This document shows, in pieces, positions 1-8,401 of a stretch of 64,000 bases of DNA. Numbering within the stretch: position 1 is the first letter of the stretch; each line of letters starts with the position of its first letter. The notes beneath the pieces are model-generated. The model did no database searches, had not been told where the DNA came from, and saw nothing but the letters and a program-made list of their open reading frames with translations. Source of the DNA: Actinomycetota bacterium (GTDB lineage Bacteria; Actinomycetota; Actinomycetes; S36-B12; UBA5976); NCBI GenBank assembly GCA_009923495.1, contig RFTJ01000001.1, positions 76,879 to 140,878 on the forward strand, written 5' to 3'. Position numbers and translations under genes: made by a program.

Positions 1-154
<154 letters not shown>

Positions 155-163
155 CTAAACGTA

Positions 164-194
164 AAAGCGGGCCCGATGTTTTCAGGCCCGCTTT
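164..194 (-). terminator. Hairpin between rpmA and obg
   Basis: A perfect 10-bp inverted repeat (164-173 paired with 185-194, stem AAAGCGGGCC) with an 11-nt loop follows the rpmA stop. On the minus strand it is followed by only a short T stretch, so it may be an attenuating terminator that lowers obg expression relative to the two ribosomal proteins. Confidence 0.65.
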
Positions 195-215
195 GCAAAA
201 AATTGAATCGCGGAT

Positions 216-470
216 TTAGCCCGCTGGAACAATGTTGACGACACGACGACCGCGACGAGTACCGAACTGAACAGCGCCAGCAGTCAAGGCGAATAAAGTA
301 TCGTCACCACCACGACCAACATTCTGTCCTGGATGAAAATGTGTGCCACGCTGACGCACGATGATCTCGCCAGCGCTTACAACCTGTCCGCCGAAACGCT
401 TTACGCCTAGACGCTGTGCATTTGAATCGCGACCATTGCGTGTGCTGGACGCACCCTTTTTATGTGCCAT
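216..470 (-). CDS. rpmA: 50S ribosomal protein L27
   Basis: An 84-residue protein starting [17 protein letters not shown], the standard bacterial L27 N terminus, full length for the family. The N-terminal arm reaches the peptidyl-transferase centre in known ribosomes. The sequence starts directly with the mature-type MAHKKG, so there is no cleaved leader as in Firmicutes. It lies 10 bases downstream of rplU and is surely co-transcribed with it; a hairpin follows its stop. Confidence 0.98.
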   Translation of the reverse strand: MAHKKGASSTRNGRDSNAQRLGVKRFGGQVVSAGEIIVRQRGTHFHPGQNVGRGGDDTLFALTAGAVQFGTRRGRRVVNIVPAG

Positions 471-480
471 GAGTTATGAC

Positions 481-1026
481 CTACTCTTCCGTCTTCTTTG
501 GCGCTGCCTTCTTGGCAGGAGCCTTTTTTGCTACTGGAGCATCTGTAGCCTTCTTGGCAGGAGCCTTTTTTGCAGGCGCCTTTTTTGCAACTGGCGCATC
601 TGTTGCCTCGGCTACTACTTCGGCAACTTCAGGCTTTGGCGCAGCCTTTTTTGCAACTGCTTTCTTGGCCGCTTTCTTAGCTACCGGAGCAGCAAGCTTA
701 TCCTTATCTGCGATCTTGGTTGACCCAATCTGGACAATTTGCACATCAGTCAAGGCGGAACGATGACCTTGACGACGGCGATAGCCAGTCTTGTTCTTGT
801 AGCGCAGGATCTCAATCTTCTGACCCTTGCCATGCGAAACAACTTCGCCAGTTACGGTAATTCCCGCAAGAGCTTTGCTATCGGAGGTGACTTTGTCGCC
901 ATCGACTAAAAGTAATGTTGGCAGAACTACGGTGTCGCCAGGTGTTGCATCAACCCGATCAAGGGTGATTACATCGCCAACGACGACTTTCTCTTGGCGT
1001 CCGCCAGATCGAACGATCGCGTACAC
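481..1026 (-). CDS. rplU: 50S ribosomal protein L21 with lysine/alanine-rich C-terminal extension
   Basis: Residues 1 to about 102 are a normal L21 ([13 protein letters not shown] at the start; [17 protein letters not shown] near the end of the domain), which binds 23S rRNA. The protein then continues for about 80 more residues, giving 181 in place of the usual ~103. The extension is low complexity, made of repeated AKKAPAKKA and [10 protein letters not shown] units ending KKTEE, so it is highly basic and probably disordered. The start is GTG at 1026 with GGAG seven bases upstream. The gene heads the rplU-rpmA-obg operon and follows the RNase E/G gene. Similar tails occur in other actinobacterial L21 proteins; a nucleic-acid binding role is inference. 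Confidence 0.97.
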   Translation of the reverse strand: MYAIVRSGGRQEKVVVGDVITLDRVDATPGDTVVLPTLLLVDGDKVTSDSKALAGITVTGEVVSHGKGQKIEILRYKNKTGYRRRQGHRSALTDVQIVQIGSTKIADKDKLAAPVAKKAAKKAVAKKAAPKPEVAEVVAEATDAPVAKKAPAKKAPAKKATDAPVAKKAPAKKAAPKKTEE

Positions 1027-1103
1027 AGTGTTACTCCTTGCAAAAGTGGTGAAAATCCTTAAAAGGTAAGCCTCATAAGGTTACGGATTAAGCAGGGTCA
1101 AGG

Positions 1104-3326
1104 TCAAACCGTGAACTCTGCTACTGGGGTAGAACTTGGCTGTCCGGCCGGCCGACTGGCACTGCGTCGACCACGTTTTTGCCCATTCTTATTGGGTTTT
1201 TCCGACTTTTCTTCGGAAATCTCTAAGTTTTCAAAGTCGGATTCTATTGAACCTTCGACTTCGACCAAATGTCCCGCTTCGGGGTCAAACTTGTGGATCT
1301 TTCCGGCTTTTGGTCCACGGCCACTTTCGTTACCCGTATCGCGATTTCCTTTACCTGCTGGCAGCCCGTCCATATGAATTGTTACGCCTCGGCCATTGCA
1401 ATGATCACATGACTGGCCAAATACCTCAAGTAAACCCGCACCGATTCGCTTGCGGGTCATCTGGACCAAGCCAAGAGAGGTCACCTCGGCAACTTGATGT
1501 TTCGTTCGATCGCGACCTAGGCATTCAATTAGGCGGCGGATTACTTGATCGCGGTTGCTTTCCAGCACCATGTCAATAAAGTCAATGACAATGATGCCAC
1601 CGATGTCACGAAGTCTAAGTTGTCGAACAATCTCTTCAGCTGCTTCTAAGTTGTTCTGGGTAACTGTTTCTTCCAGGTTTCCACCTTGACCAATAAATTT
1701 TCCGGTGTTCACATCAACAACAGTCATTGCCTCGGTTCGGTCAATTACTAATGATCCACCGGAGGGAAGATACACTTTGCGGTCTAATGCCTTAGCAATC
1801 TGCTCATCAACTCGATAATGCGTGAAGGCATCTTTACTGCCGACATAGCGCTCTAAGCGATCAGCTAAATCGGGAGCAACATATTTCACATACTGATCAA
1901 CAGTGTCCCAGGCATCATCACCAGATACAACAAGCTTCTTGGTGTCTTCATTGAAGATATCTCGCACGACCTTGATTGAGATATCCGGCTCGGCGTACAG
2001 CATTGTTGGCGGTGACGAAAGTTTTGCCTTTGCTTCGATGTCTTCCCATTGGGCAACTAAGCGGGCCACATCGCGAGATAATTCTTCTTCACTCGCACCT
2101 TCCGAAGCAGTGCGGACAATTACGCCACCAGTCTCGGGAACTACTTCGCGCAAGATGTTCTTGAGCCGAGTGCGTTCGCGTTCTGGTAATTTGCGCGAGA
2201 TTCCAGTCATCGGATGGTTTGGTACATAAACCACAAAACGCCCAGGGATCGAAATCTGACTTGTTAGTCGTGCTCCCTTTTGTCCGACCGGATCTTTAGT
2301 CACTTGAACTAATACAGTGTCGCCAGTTTTGAGCGCTGACTCAATGCGCTTGGACTGTCCTTCAAGACCGGCGGCATCCCAGTTCACTTCGCCTGCGTAC
2401 AAAACTGCGTTACGCCCTTTGCCAATGTCTACGAAGGCAGCCTCCATACCTGGCAACACATTCTGGACTCGGCCGACATAAACATTTCCGACAAGTGAGC
2501 CACTTGAAGATTGGTTAATGTAATGCTCAACTAAGACACCGTCTTCAAGTACGGCAATCTGGGTACGTGGACCCTGCTGGCGCACGACCATTACTCGATC
2601 AACATTTTCTCGGCGAGCTAAGTACTCCGCTTCAGTCACAACTGATGCGCGACGACGACCGGCATCACGCCCGTCGCGGCGACGTTGACGTTTTGCATCT
2701 AAGCGAATTGAGCCTGAGTCATCCGCTGCACCATCGCGATTGCGCTTCCGGCTGCGCTTGTGCGTTGCACTTTCAGCATCGTCTGAATCTAAGTCGCTAA
2801 TACTTGCTGAATCAATCTCTGTCGAAGTTCCACGATCGCGATTCTTGTTCTTACGATTCCGACTGCGGTTCTTTGAGGTTGGTGGAGTATCAATTTCTGT
2901 GTCACTGCTTGTTGAGTCAGCGACCTCTTCCGAAGCCACTTTTTTATTCGCGCGCTTTTTGGTGTCAGTTACGGCTGAATCGCCAGACTTTGAGCCCTTG
3001 GCTGCGACCTTAGTTGCAGTTTTTACTGGCTTGTCAGTAGCTTTCTTTGTCGCACCTTTGACAGGCGCAGTTGGTGGCGCTTGAAAGACTGGAACAGCAA
3101 CCGGAGCCTTACGAGCTGATTTTTTTGGCTCAACTTCAGTGGCCACAACTGGCGCTTCCGCTTTTTTGTTTGCCGCCTTTTTGTTTGCCGCCTTTTGGGC
3201 TACCGGCTCGGACTGCGCAGGTGCTTGCGCTTTTGGCGCTGGCTTTGCAGCCTTTTTAACTGCACTCTTATTCCTAGTTTTCTTTACTTGCATACCAGTT
3301 ACTTCTGTATGATTTTCATCCGACAT
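1104..3326 (-). CDS. rne: Ribonuclease E/G family endoribonuclease
   Basis: A 740-residue RNase E/G homologue, which cuts single-stranded RNA during mRNA decay and rRNA/tRNA maturation. Residues 1 to about 230 are a disordered, Lys/Ala/Arg-rich N-terminal extension. An S1 RNA-binding segment follows (LVGNVYVGRVQNVLPGMEAAFVDIG split over residues ~279-303). The RNase H/DNase I-like catalytic core contains VVDVNTGKFIG and IGGIIVIDFIDM, which carry the magnesium-binding aspartates. The zinc-link motif CDHCNGRG lies near residue 650. In Actinobacteria the extra segments commonly flank the core at both ends, as here. The ATG start at 3326 has GGAG upstream. The gene precedes rplU on the same strand. 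The rne symbol is used loosely; rng is the alternative. Confidence 0.95.
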   Translation of the reverse strand: MSDENHTEVTGMQVKKTRNKSAVKKAAKPAPKAQAPAQSEPVAQKAANKKAANKKAEAPVVATEVEPKKSARKAPVAVPVFQAPPTAPVKGATKKATDKPVKTATKVAAKGSKSGDSAVTDTKKRANKKVASEEVADSTSSDTEIDTPPTSKNRSRNRKNKNRDRGTSTEIDSASISDLDSDDAESATHKRSRKRNRDGAADDSGSIRLDAKRQRRRDGRDAGRRRASVVTEAEYLARRENVDRVMVVRQQGPRTQIAVLEDGVLVEHYINQSSSGSLVGNVYVGRVQNVLPGMEAAFVDIGKGRNAVLYAGEVNWDAAGLEGQSKRIESALKTGDTVLVQVTKDPVGQKGARLTSQISIPGRFVVYVPNHPMTGISRKLPERERTRLKNILREVVPETGGVIVRTASEGASEEELSRDVARLVAQWEDIEAKAKLSSPPTMLYAEPDISIKVVRDIFNEDTKKLVVSGDDAWDTVDQYVKYVAPDLADRLERYVGSKDAFTHYRVDEQIAKALDRKVYLPSGGSLVIDRTEAMTVVDVNTGKFIGQGGNLEETVTQNNLEAAEEIVRQLRLRDIGGIIVIDFIDMVLESNRDQVIRRLIECLGRDRTKHQVAEVTSLGLVQMTRKRIGAGLLEVFGQSCDHCNGRGVTIHMDGLPAGKGNRDTGNESGRGPKAGKIHKFDPEAGHLVEVEGSIESDFENLEISEEKSEKPNKNGQKRGRRSASRPAGQPSSTPVAEFTV

Positions 3327-3431
3327 AATGTCGTTCTCCTATTCAACCCACGAATGCACCAACAGGTACGCTCGCAAGCGATCACCCACGCCCGCTAGGG
3401 GCGCAAAAGCCTATGTGTCACGATGTCGGGC

Positions 3432-4223
3432 TCAGGAAGTGGCGGCGGTCTGTCGATCGAGATCAAGTGGATCATCGACTGACCAGCCATCTGCACCAAG
3501 CGGGCCTTGTGCTAACCGAGTTACCCGTGCGGGATACGGAAGGACAAGCCCAGCAACTTTTGTTAGAGCTACCAGCACATCGTCTGGTCGAACGGATGGA
3601 GTTCCATGCCGAACAACTACTTGAAGTATTGCACACATTTGGGCCAAATCCGGTTCATCCTTAGTTGCCAACGCTTGTGGCGACTGTAAATCCTGAATTT
3701 CAATGCGCAAAACTGCTGACCTGGCATCAAAAGTGCGGAGTCCAGATTTAGTATTTCGCTCAACCATAACTTCGGTCTCGCTCAAGAACTTTTTCACTGC
3801 GTTCAAGATTTCAGCAGGCGGAACCGCAGGAAGTTCAATGTGCCAATGACTTGCTTCGAGTCTGGCCACAAAATCTGGAGTTCGGGCCTCAACGACTGCC
3901 AGAATGTCAAAACCCGGTGGCAAGACTTCATTAAGTACCTGCAGCAAAGCATCTGGCTCAACTTTTTGTACTACCCCGATTTCCACATATTCCGCTTCAC
4001 TGGCAACGCCAGTTGCGGCAGCATTTGCATACGAGATCTTGGGGTGCGGGGAAAAGCCAGCACTGTATGCCATGGGTACATTTGCGCGTCGTAGCGCTCG
4101 CTCAAATGCGCGTTGAAAGTCACGATGAGAGGTGAACCTTAACCGACCACGCTTTGCATGCTGGATGCGCAACTTCTGAACGGCTGGAACAATTTCGCGA
4201 CCTGGATCACGAGCCACTGGCAA
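3432..4223 (-). CDS. TIGR03936/DUF2344 family protein, partner of the adjacent radical-SAM protein
   Basis: A 263-residue protein whose N-terminal part (RLRFTSHRDFQRAFERALRR, then PMAYSAGFSPHPKISYA) is diagnostic for the DUF2344 family, called radical-SAM-associated. The biochemical role is not established. In many bacteria this domain is fused to the TIGR03960 radical-SAM protein; here it is a separate gene overlapping it by 17 bases, so the two are translationally coupled. The open frame begins with TTG at 4223; a GTG at 4217 is an equally good start and no strong ribosome-binding site separates them. It lies upstream of RNase E/G, a conserved actinobacterial neighbourhood suggesting a role in RNA or ribosome maturation. 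Confidence 0.9.
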   Translation of the reverse strand: MPVARDPGREIVPAVQKLRIQHAKRGRLRFTSHRDFQRAFERALRRANVPMAYSAGFSPHPKISYANAAATGVASEAEYVEIGVVQKVEPDALLQVLNEVLPPGFDILAVVEARTPDFVARLEASHWHIELPAVPPAEILNAVKKFLSETEVMVERNTKSGLRTFDARSAVLRIEIQDLQSPQALATKDEPDLAQMCAILQVVVRHGTPSVRPDDVLVALTKVAGLVLPYPARVTRLAQGPLGADGWSVDDPLDLDRQTAATS

Positions 4224-6201
4224 TTACTTTCGATTTAATTTGTGGTAGCGGCAGTAACACACCCTCAGTTGGACCAACTTGAATCTCAGTCCCCATATGA
4301 TCACAAACTCCGCAGTCAAAACATGGTGTCCAGCGACAATCGTCAACCTCAACTTCAGCTAAAGCATCTTGCCAATCTTCCCAGAGCCATTCTTTGTCAA
4401 GGCCCGAATCCAAATGGTCCCATGGCAAAACTTCGGCAAGCTCGCGCTCACGAGTTGTGAACCAAGAAACGTCAACTGGCTCATCGGCGAGGGCAATTTG
4501 TGCTGCCTGCATCCACATGTCAAAGGAAAAGTGTTCGCTCCAGCCGTCAAAGCGGGCTCCGGAGCGCCAAACTTGCTCAATCACTTTGCCTACTCGGCGA
4601 TCGCCTCGAGACAAAATGCCTTCGACAATTCCTGGCTTGCCATCGTGATAGCGAACGCCAATCGACTTGCCAAACTCACGGTCATTGCGAATTGCGTCAC
4701 GAAGTTTGAACAGTCGAGAATCAGTTGTTTCATGATCGAGTTGAGCGGCCCACTGGAACGGAGTATGAGGCTTAGGTACAAAGCCGCCAATAGAAACCGT
4801 GCAACGAATGTCCTTCCGCCCTGAAGCGACTCGGCCGGCTTTGATGACTTCGTGAGCTAACCTAGCAATCTGCAACACATCTTCATCCGTTTCGGTTGGC
4901 AAGCCACACATGAAGTAGAGCTTCACTTGGCGCCAGCCTGCGCCATAAGCAGCAGTCACTGTCCGAATTAAGTCTTCTTCAGAAACCATCTTGTTAATGA
5001 CTCGGCGAATACGCTCGCTGCCACCTTCGGGTGCAAAAGTTAAACCACTGCGGCGGCCATTACGAGTTAGTTCGTTTGCCAAATCGATGTTGAAGGCGTC
5101 CACTCGGGTGCTTGGAAGTGAAAGGGATGTCTGCGATTGCTCATATCGGTCGGCAAGACCTTTCGCAATGTCGGCAATCTCACTGTGGTCAGCACTAGAT
5201 AGTGAAAGTAAGCCAATTTCTTCGTAGCCCGTTTTCGCCAGACCGTTTTGCACCATGTCGGCAATGGTGGTTTTAGATCGTTCACGAACCGGCCGAGTGA
5301 TCATGCCAGCTTGGCAAAAACGGCAGCCTCTAGTGCAACCGCGGAAAATTTCAACGCTCATCCGTTCGTGGACGCTCTCGGCAAGTGGTACTAATGGCGC
5401 CTTTGGATATGGCCACTTGTCGAGATCCATCACAGTGTGCTTGGCAACGCGAAACGGTACGCCTGCACGGTTTGGCGTAACTCGGCGAATTCGACCATCT
5501 GGCAGATATTCCACATCATAAAAAGCAGGAACATAAACGACACCTGATTTTGCAAGTCGAAGCAGGAGTTCTTCACGCAAATTGGTCTCGCTAGCAACTA
5601 CACCGGCTTCACAATCAAGTTTGAATTGCAAAACGATGTCCGTTATGGCTAAAGCTGCCTGTTCACCATCGCCCAAAACTGCAGCATCAATGAAATTTGC
5701 GATTGGCTCTGGATTAAATGCCGCATGCCCGCCAGCAACCACAATCGGATGTGACTCGGTCCGTTGTGCAGAATGGATTGGGATGCCTGCTAAATCTAGA
5801 GCAGTAAGCATGTTGGTGTAACCCAATTCGGTTGAGAAGGAAACGCCGAATACATCAAACGCTCCAACGGGTCGATGCCCATCTACCGTGAACTGGGGCA
5901 CCTCGTTTTCGCGCATCAACTTTTCTAAGTCAGGCCAAACCGCATATGTGCGCTCACATAGCGTATCGGCACGCTCATTCAACACTTCGTAAAGAATTTG
6001 GACACCCTGATTAGGAATACCGACTTCATAGGCATCTGGATACATCAGTGCCCAGCGAACTTTGACTTCATCCCACGGTTTTGTGACTGCATTGAGTTCA
6101 CCACCAACATACTGAACTGGCTTTTGGACATGCGGTAGCAATCTTTCTAACATCGGAAATACTGAGGAAACCGTTTCACTTCTGCTTGTTGCTATCGTCA
6201 C
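4207..6201 (-). CDS. TIGR03960 family radical-SAM protein with B12-binding-like N domain
   Basis: A 664-residue protein. The N-terminal ~180 residues resemble the cobalamin-binding-like domain of this family (ALMYPDAYEVGIPNQGVQIL, then FDVFGVSFSTELGYTNML and IVVAGGHAAFNPEP). The radical-SAM core starts with RGCTRGCRFCQAG, giving the CxxxCxxC cluster ligands at C289, C293 and C296, which hold a 4Fe-4S cluster and bind S-adenosylmethionine. The C terminus has further cysteines (CRWTPCFDCGVCDHMG) typical of the family. The substrate is unknown. The start is GTG at 6201 with a weak AGTAGG upstream. It overlaps the DUF2344 gene and lies 29 bases after ndk. Confidence 0.92.
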   Translation of the reverse strand: MTIATSRSETVSSVFPMLERLLPHVQKPVQYVGGELNAVTKPWDEVKVRWALMYPDAYEVGIPNQGVQILYEVLNERADTLCERTYAVWPDLEKLMRENEVPQFTVDGHRPVGAFDVFGVSFSTELGYTNMLTALDLAGIPIHSAQRTESHPIVVAGGHAAFNPEPIANFIDAAVLGDGEQAALAITDIVLQFKLDCEAGVVASETNLREELLLRLAKSGVVYVPAFYDVEYLPDGRIRRVTPNRAGVPFRVAKHTVMDLDKWPYPKAPLVPLAESVHERMSVEIFRGCTRGCRFCQAGMITRPVRERSKTTIADMVQNGLAKTGYEEIGLLSLSSADHSEIADIAKGLADRYEQSQTSLSLPSTRVDAFNIDLANELTRNGRRSGLTFAPEGGSERIRRVINKMVSEEDLIRTVTAAYGAGWRQVKLYFMCGLPTETDEDVLQIARLAHEVIKAGRVASGRKDIRCTVSIGGFVPKPHTPFQWAAQLDHETTDSRLFKLRDAIRNDREFGKSIGVRYHDGKPGIVEGILSRGDRRVGKVIEQVWRSGARFDGWSEHFSFDMWMQAAQIALADEPVDVSWFTTRERELAEVLPWDHLDSGLDKEWLWEDWQDALAEVEVDDCRWTPCFDCGVCDHMGTEIQVGPTEGVLLPLPQIKSKVIASGS

Positions 6202-6230
6202 GGTTACCTACTGCCTAGAGTTGAAAGTTG

Positions 6231-6638
6231 TTAGAGTTTCGGAAAGAAAAGTGCAATCTCGCGAGCGGCAGATTCTGGTGAGTCTGAGCCATGCGTGACG
6301 TTGAATTGAGTTTCAGTCGCAAGATCACCACGAATTGTTCCCGGCGCTGCATTCGCTGGATTAGTTGCACCCATCATCTGACGCCAAGACAGAATTGCAT
6401 CTGGTCCTTCGATTACTGCGGCAACCAGTGGACCGCTGACAATGAAATCAACCAGCGACGGAAAAAACGGCTTATCTCGATGCTCTTCGTAATGAGTTTC
6501 TGCAACCTGGCGCTCTAGGGTGCGCAGTTCAAGTGCGAGAACTTTGAAGCCCTTGCGTTCAATTCGTGAGAGCACTTCACCGATTAGGCCACGCTGCACG
6601 CCATCAGGTTTGATTAAAACTAGGGTTTTCTCTGCCAT
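6231..6638 (-). CDS. ndk: Nucleoside diphosphate kinase
   Basis: A 135-residue protein of normal family length. It transfers the gamma phosphate between nucleoside triphosphates and diphosphates through a phosphohistidine. The N terminus [17 protein letters not shown] is canonical, and the active-site motif NVTHGSDS places the catalytic histidine at H116. R103 and surrounding residues (TIRGDLA) match the nucleotide-binding loop. It lies 10 bases after the DUF4233 gene in a folC-DUF4233-ndk run typical of Actinobacteria and is likely co-transcribed. Confidence 0.97.
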   Translation of the reverse strand: MAEKTLVLIKPDGVQRGLIGEVLSRIERKGFKVLALELRTLERQVAETHYEEHRDKPFFPSLVDFIVSGPLVAAVIEGPDAILSWRQMMGATNPANAAPGTIRGDLATETQFNVTHGSDSPESAAREIALFFPKL

Positions 6639-6648
6639 GAGGTCTAGT

Positions 6649-7017
6649 CTAAAGGGTTTCCGGCGTATCAGAATCGTCTAGTACTTCTGGGTTCTGCTCG
6701 GCCTTGGCCGCATCCACTCGTGCGCTAAGTACGACCGCCAGGATCCAAATCAAGCCAAACAGAATTGCAGGCACCAAAAAAGGTTTAATAAAAATCGCAC
6801 AGATTAGAACTAAGAGTTGGACAAAGCTTCCCGTAGCAACAGCCGTGCGTCGATCGCGGCGCATGCTGCCAATCGAGAGTATGCACAGCAACATTAGACC
6901 GCCGCTAACCCAAACAACAGTGCCCAACGGATAGTCGTAAACCACATGAGCAACTGGCATCACTAGTCCAAGTACGATGACTTCAAGTGCCATTACGGCA
7001 CTGCCCATTACTTTCAT
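6649..7017 (-). CDS. DUF4233 family small membrane protein
   Basis: A 122-residue protein with four predicted membrane segments (about residues 7-26, 31-48, 62-77 and 81-99) and an acidic C-terminal tail. DUF4233 proteins are found almost only in Actinobacteria between folC and ndk, as here; their function is unknown. Its ATG overlaps the folC stop codon (ATGA), so it is translationally coupled to folC. The location is probably the cytoplasmic membrane. Confidence 0.85.
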   Translation of the reverse strand: MKVMGSAVMALEVIVLGLVMPVAHVVYDYPLGTVVWVSGGLMLLCILSIGSMRRDRRTAVATGSFVQLLVLICAIFIKPFLVPAILFGLIWILAVVLSARVDAAKAEQNPEVLDDSDTPETL

Positions 7018-8360
7018 GACTTCCTCGCAATGGCTCGAGCAATACCAGCGGTAACAACCGAGCCAGTGACGACAACACCAATTCCACTAGTGCCGGCATC
7101 GTCAGCCAACGCAATTGCCTGAGAAATAGCGTCGGCAAGATTGGGTGCTGAAGTTACTCGGTCTGCGCCAAAAACACCTTGTGCCTTTTCAGTTAGTTCG
7201 GCTGTAGACATGGCTCGCACAGTTCCATTCGAAGTCACTACAACTTGATCAAATATTCCATCAAATGCGGACAAGATTCCATCAACATCCTTATCGGCCA
7301 TGATTGAAAGCACTCCGATAACTGATATGAAATCAAATGACTCTTCTAGGGCTCGGGCAAGTACCTTTGCGCCATGCGGATTATGCGCAGCATCAACTAA
7401 TACTGTTGGGCTGCGACGAACGACTTCAAGTCGACCCGGTGAGGTGACACTAGCAAAGGCTTCGCGCACTGTTTCATCACTTATGGATTCAGCGCCACCA
7501 AAGAAAGCTTCAACTGCAGTGAGAGCAACACTTGCATTTGTTGCTTGATGTTCGCCAAAAAGTGGCAACAGAATTTCTGGATAATCTCCGGTAATTCCAC
7601 GCAGTGAGATTACTTGACCACCAAGGGCTAATGCACGATTCAATACGCCAAACTCAACACCTTCACGCAACACGGGCGCCTCTACACCCACCGCTGCCTG
7701 CAGCAAAACTTCAGCCGCTTGCGGATCTTGAGCCGCTAGCACAGCGATCGAACCTGACTTGATGATGCCTGCCTTTTCGCTGGCAATAAGTTCCACGGTT
7801 TCACCCAAGTAATCAGTGTGATCTAGGCCGATAGGGGTAATCACACTAACTTGCGGTTGCACTACATTTGTCGCGTCCCAGGTTCCGCCCATTCCGACTT
7901 CCACTATTGCAACATCGACGGGAGTATCAGCAAAGATGGCAAACGCAAGACCCGTCAATACTTCAAAGTAGGACATTGCGGGACCGCCGCTATTAATGCT
8001 GGTTGCATCAACGACGGCCAGGTAGGGCTCAATCTCATCGTAGGCACTAACAAATTTGTCAGGCGCAATCGGCTGACCAGCCAGTTGAATCCGCTCAGTA
8101 ATGCTGTGCAGATGTGGACTGGTAACAAGTCCAGTTGTCAGGCCCCTGGCTCTGAGCAGACTTTCAATCATGCGAGCGGTGGAGGATTTACCATTGGTTC
8201 CAGTGATATGAATTACGGGGTAACTCAGTTGTGGGTCGCCCAAGAGGTTCATGAGCTGTGAAATGCGCGACAAGCTCGGCTCTATTCGAGTCTCGGGCCA
8301 GCGGGAATTTAATACTTCCTCAACACGGGCTAATTCAGTTAATTCGGTTTCCCTGGTCAC
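7014..8360 (-). CDS. folC: Folylpolyglutamate synthase / dihydrofolate synthase
   Basis: A 448-residue Mur-ligase-family enzyme. It adds glutamate to folates and, in bifunctional members, makes dihydrofolate from dihydropteroate. The ATP-binding loop ITGTNGKSST lies at residues 52-61, the central motif PVDVAIVEVGMGGTWDATN near 155, and the C-terminal domain motif VDAAHNPHGAK near 322. The start is GTG at 8360. The gene is divergent from valS with only 41 bases between the two starts, whereas many Actinobacteria carry valS and folC in tandem. It heads folC-DUF4233-ndk and overlaps the next gene by 4 bases. Confidence 0.96.
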   Translation of the reverse strand: MTRETELTELARVEEVLNSRWPETRIEPSLSRISQLMNLLGDPQLSYPVIHITGTNGKSSTARMIESLLRARGLTTGLVTSPHLHSITERIQLAGQPIAPDKFVSAYDEIEPYLAVVDATSINSGGPAMSYFEVLTGLAFAIFADTPVDVAIVEVGMGGTWDATNVVQPQVSVITPIGLDHTDYLGETVELIASEKAGIIKSGSIAVLAAQDPQAAEVLLQAAVGVEAPVLREGVEFGVLNRALALGGQVISLRGITGDYPEILLPLFGEHQATNASVALTAVEAFFGGAESISDETVREAFASVTSPGRLEVVRRSPTVLVDAAHNPHGAKVLARALEESFDFISVIGVLSIMADKDVDGILSAFDGIFDQVVVTSNGTVRAMSTAELTEKAQGVFGADRVTSAPNLADAISQAIALADDAGTSGIGVVVTGSVVTAGIARAIARKS

Positions 8361-8401
8361 GGGTTAAGTCTAGAGTGCAAGTTCTGGCAGAATTAAGCCT
8401 C

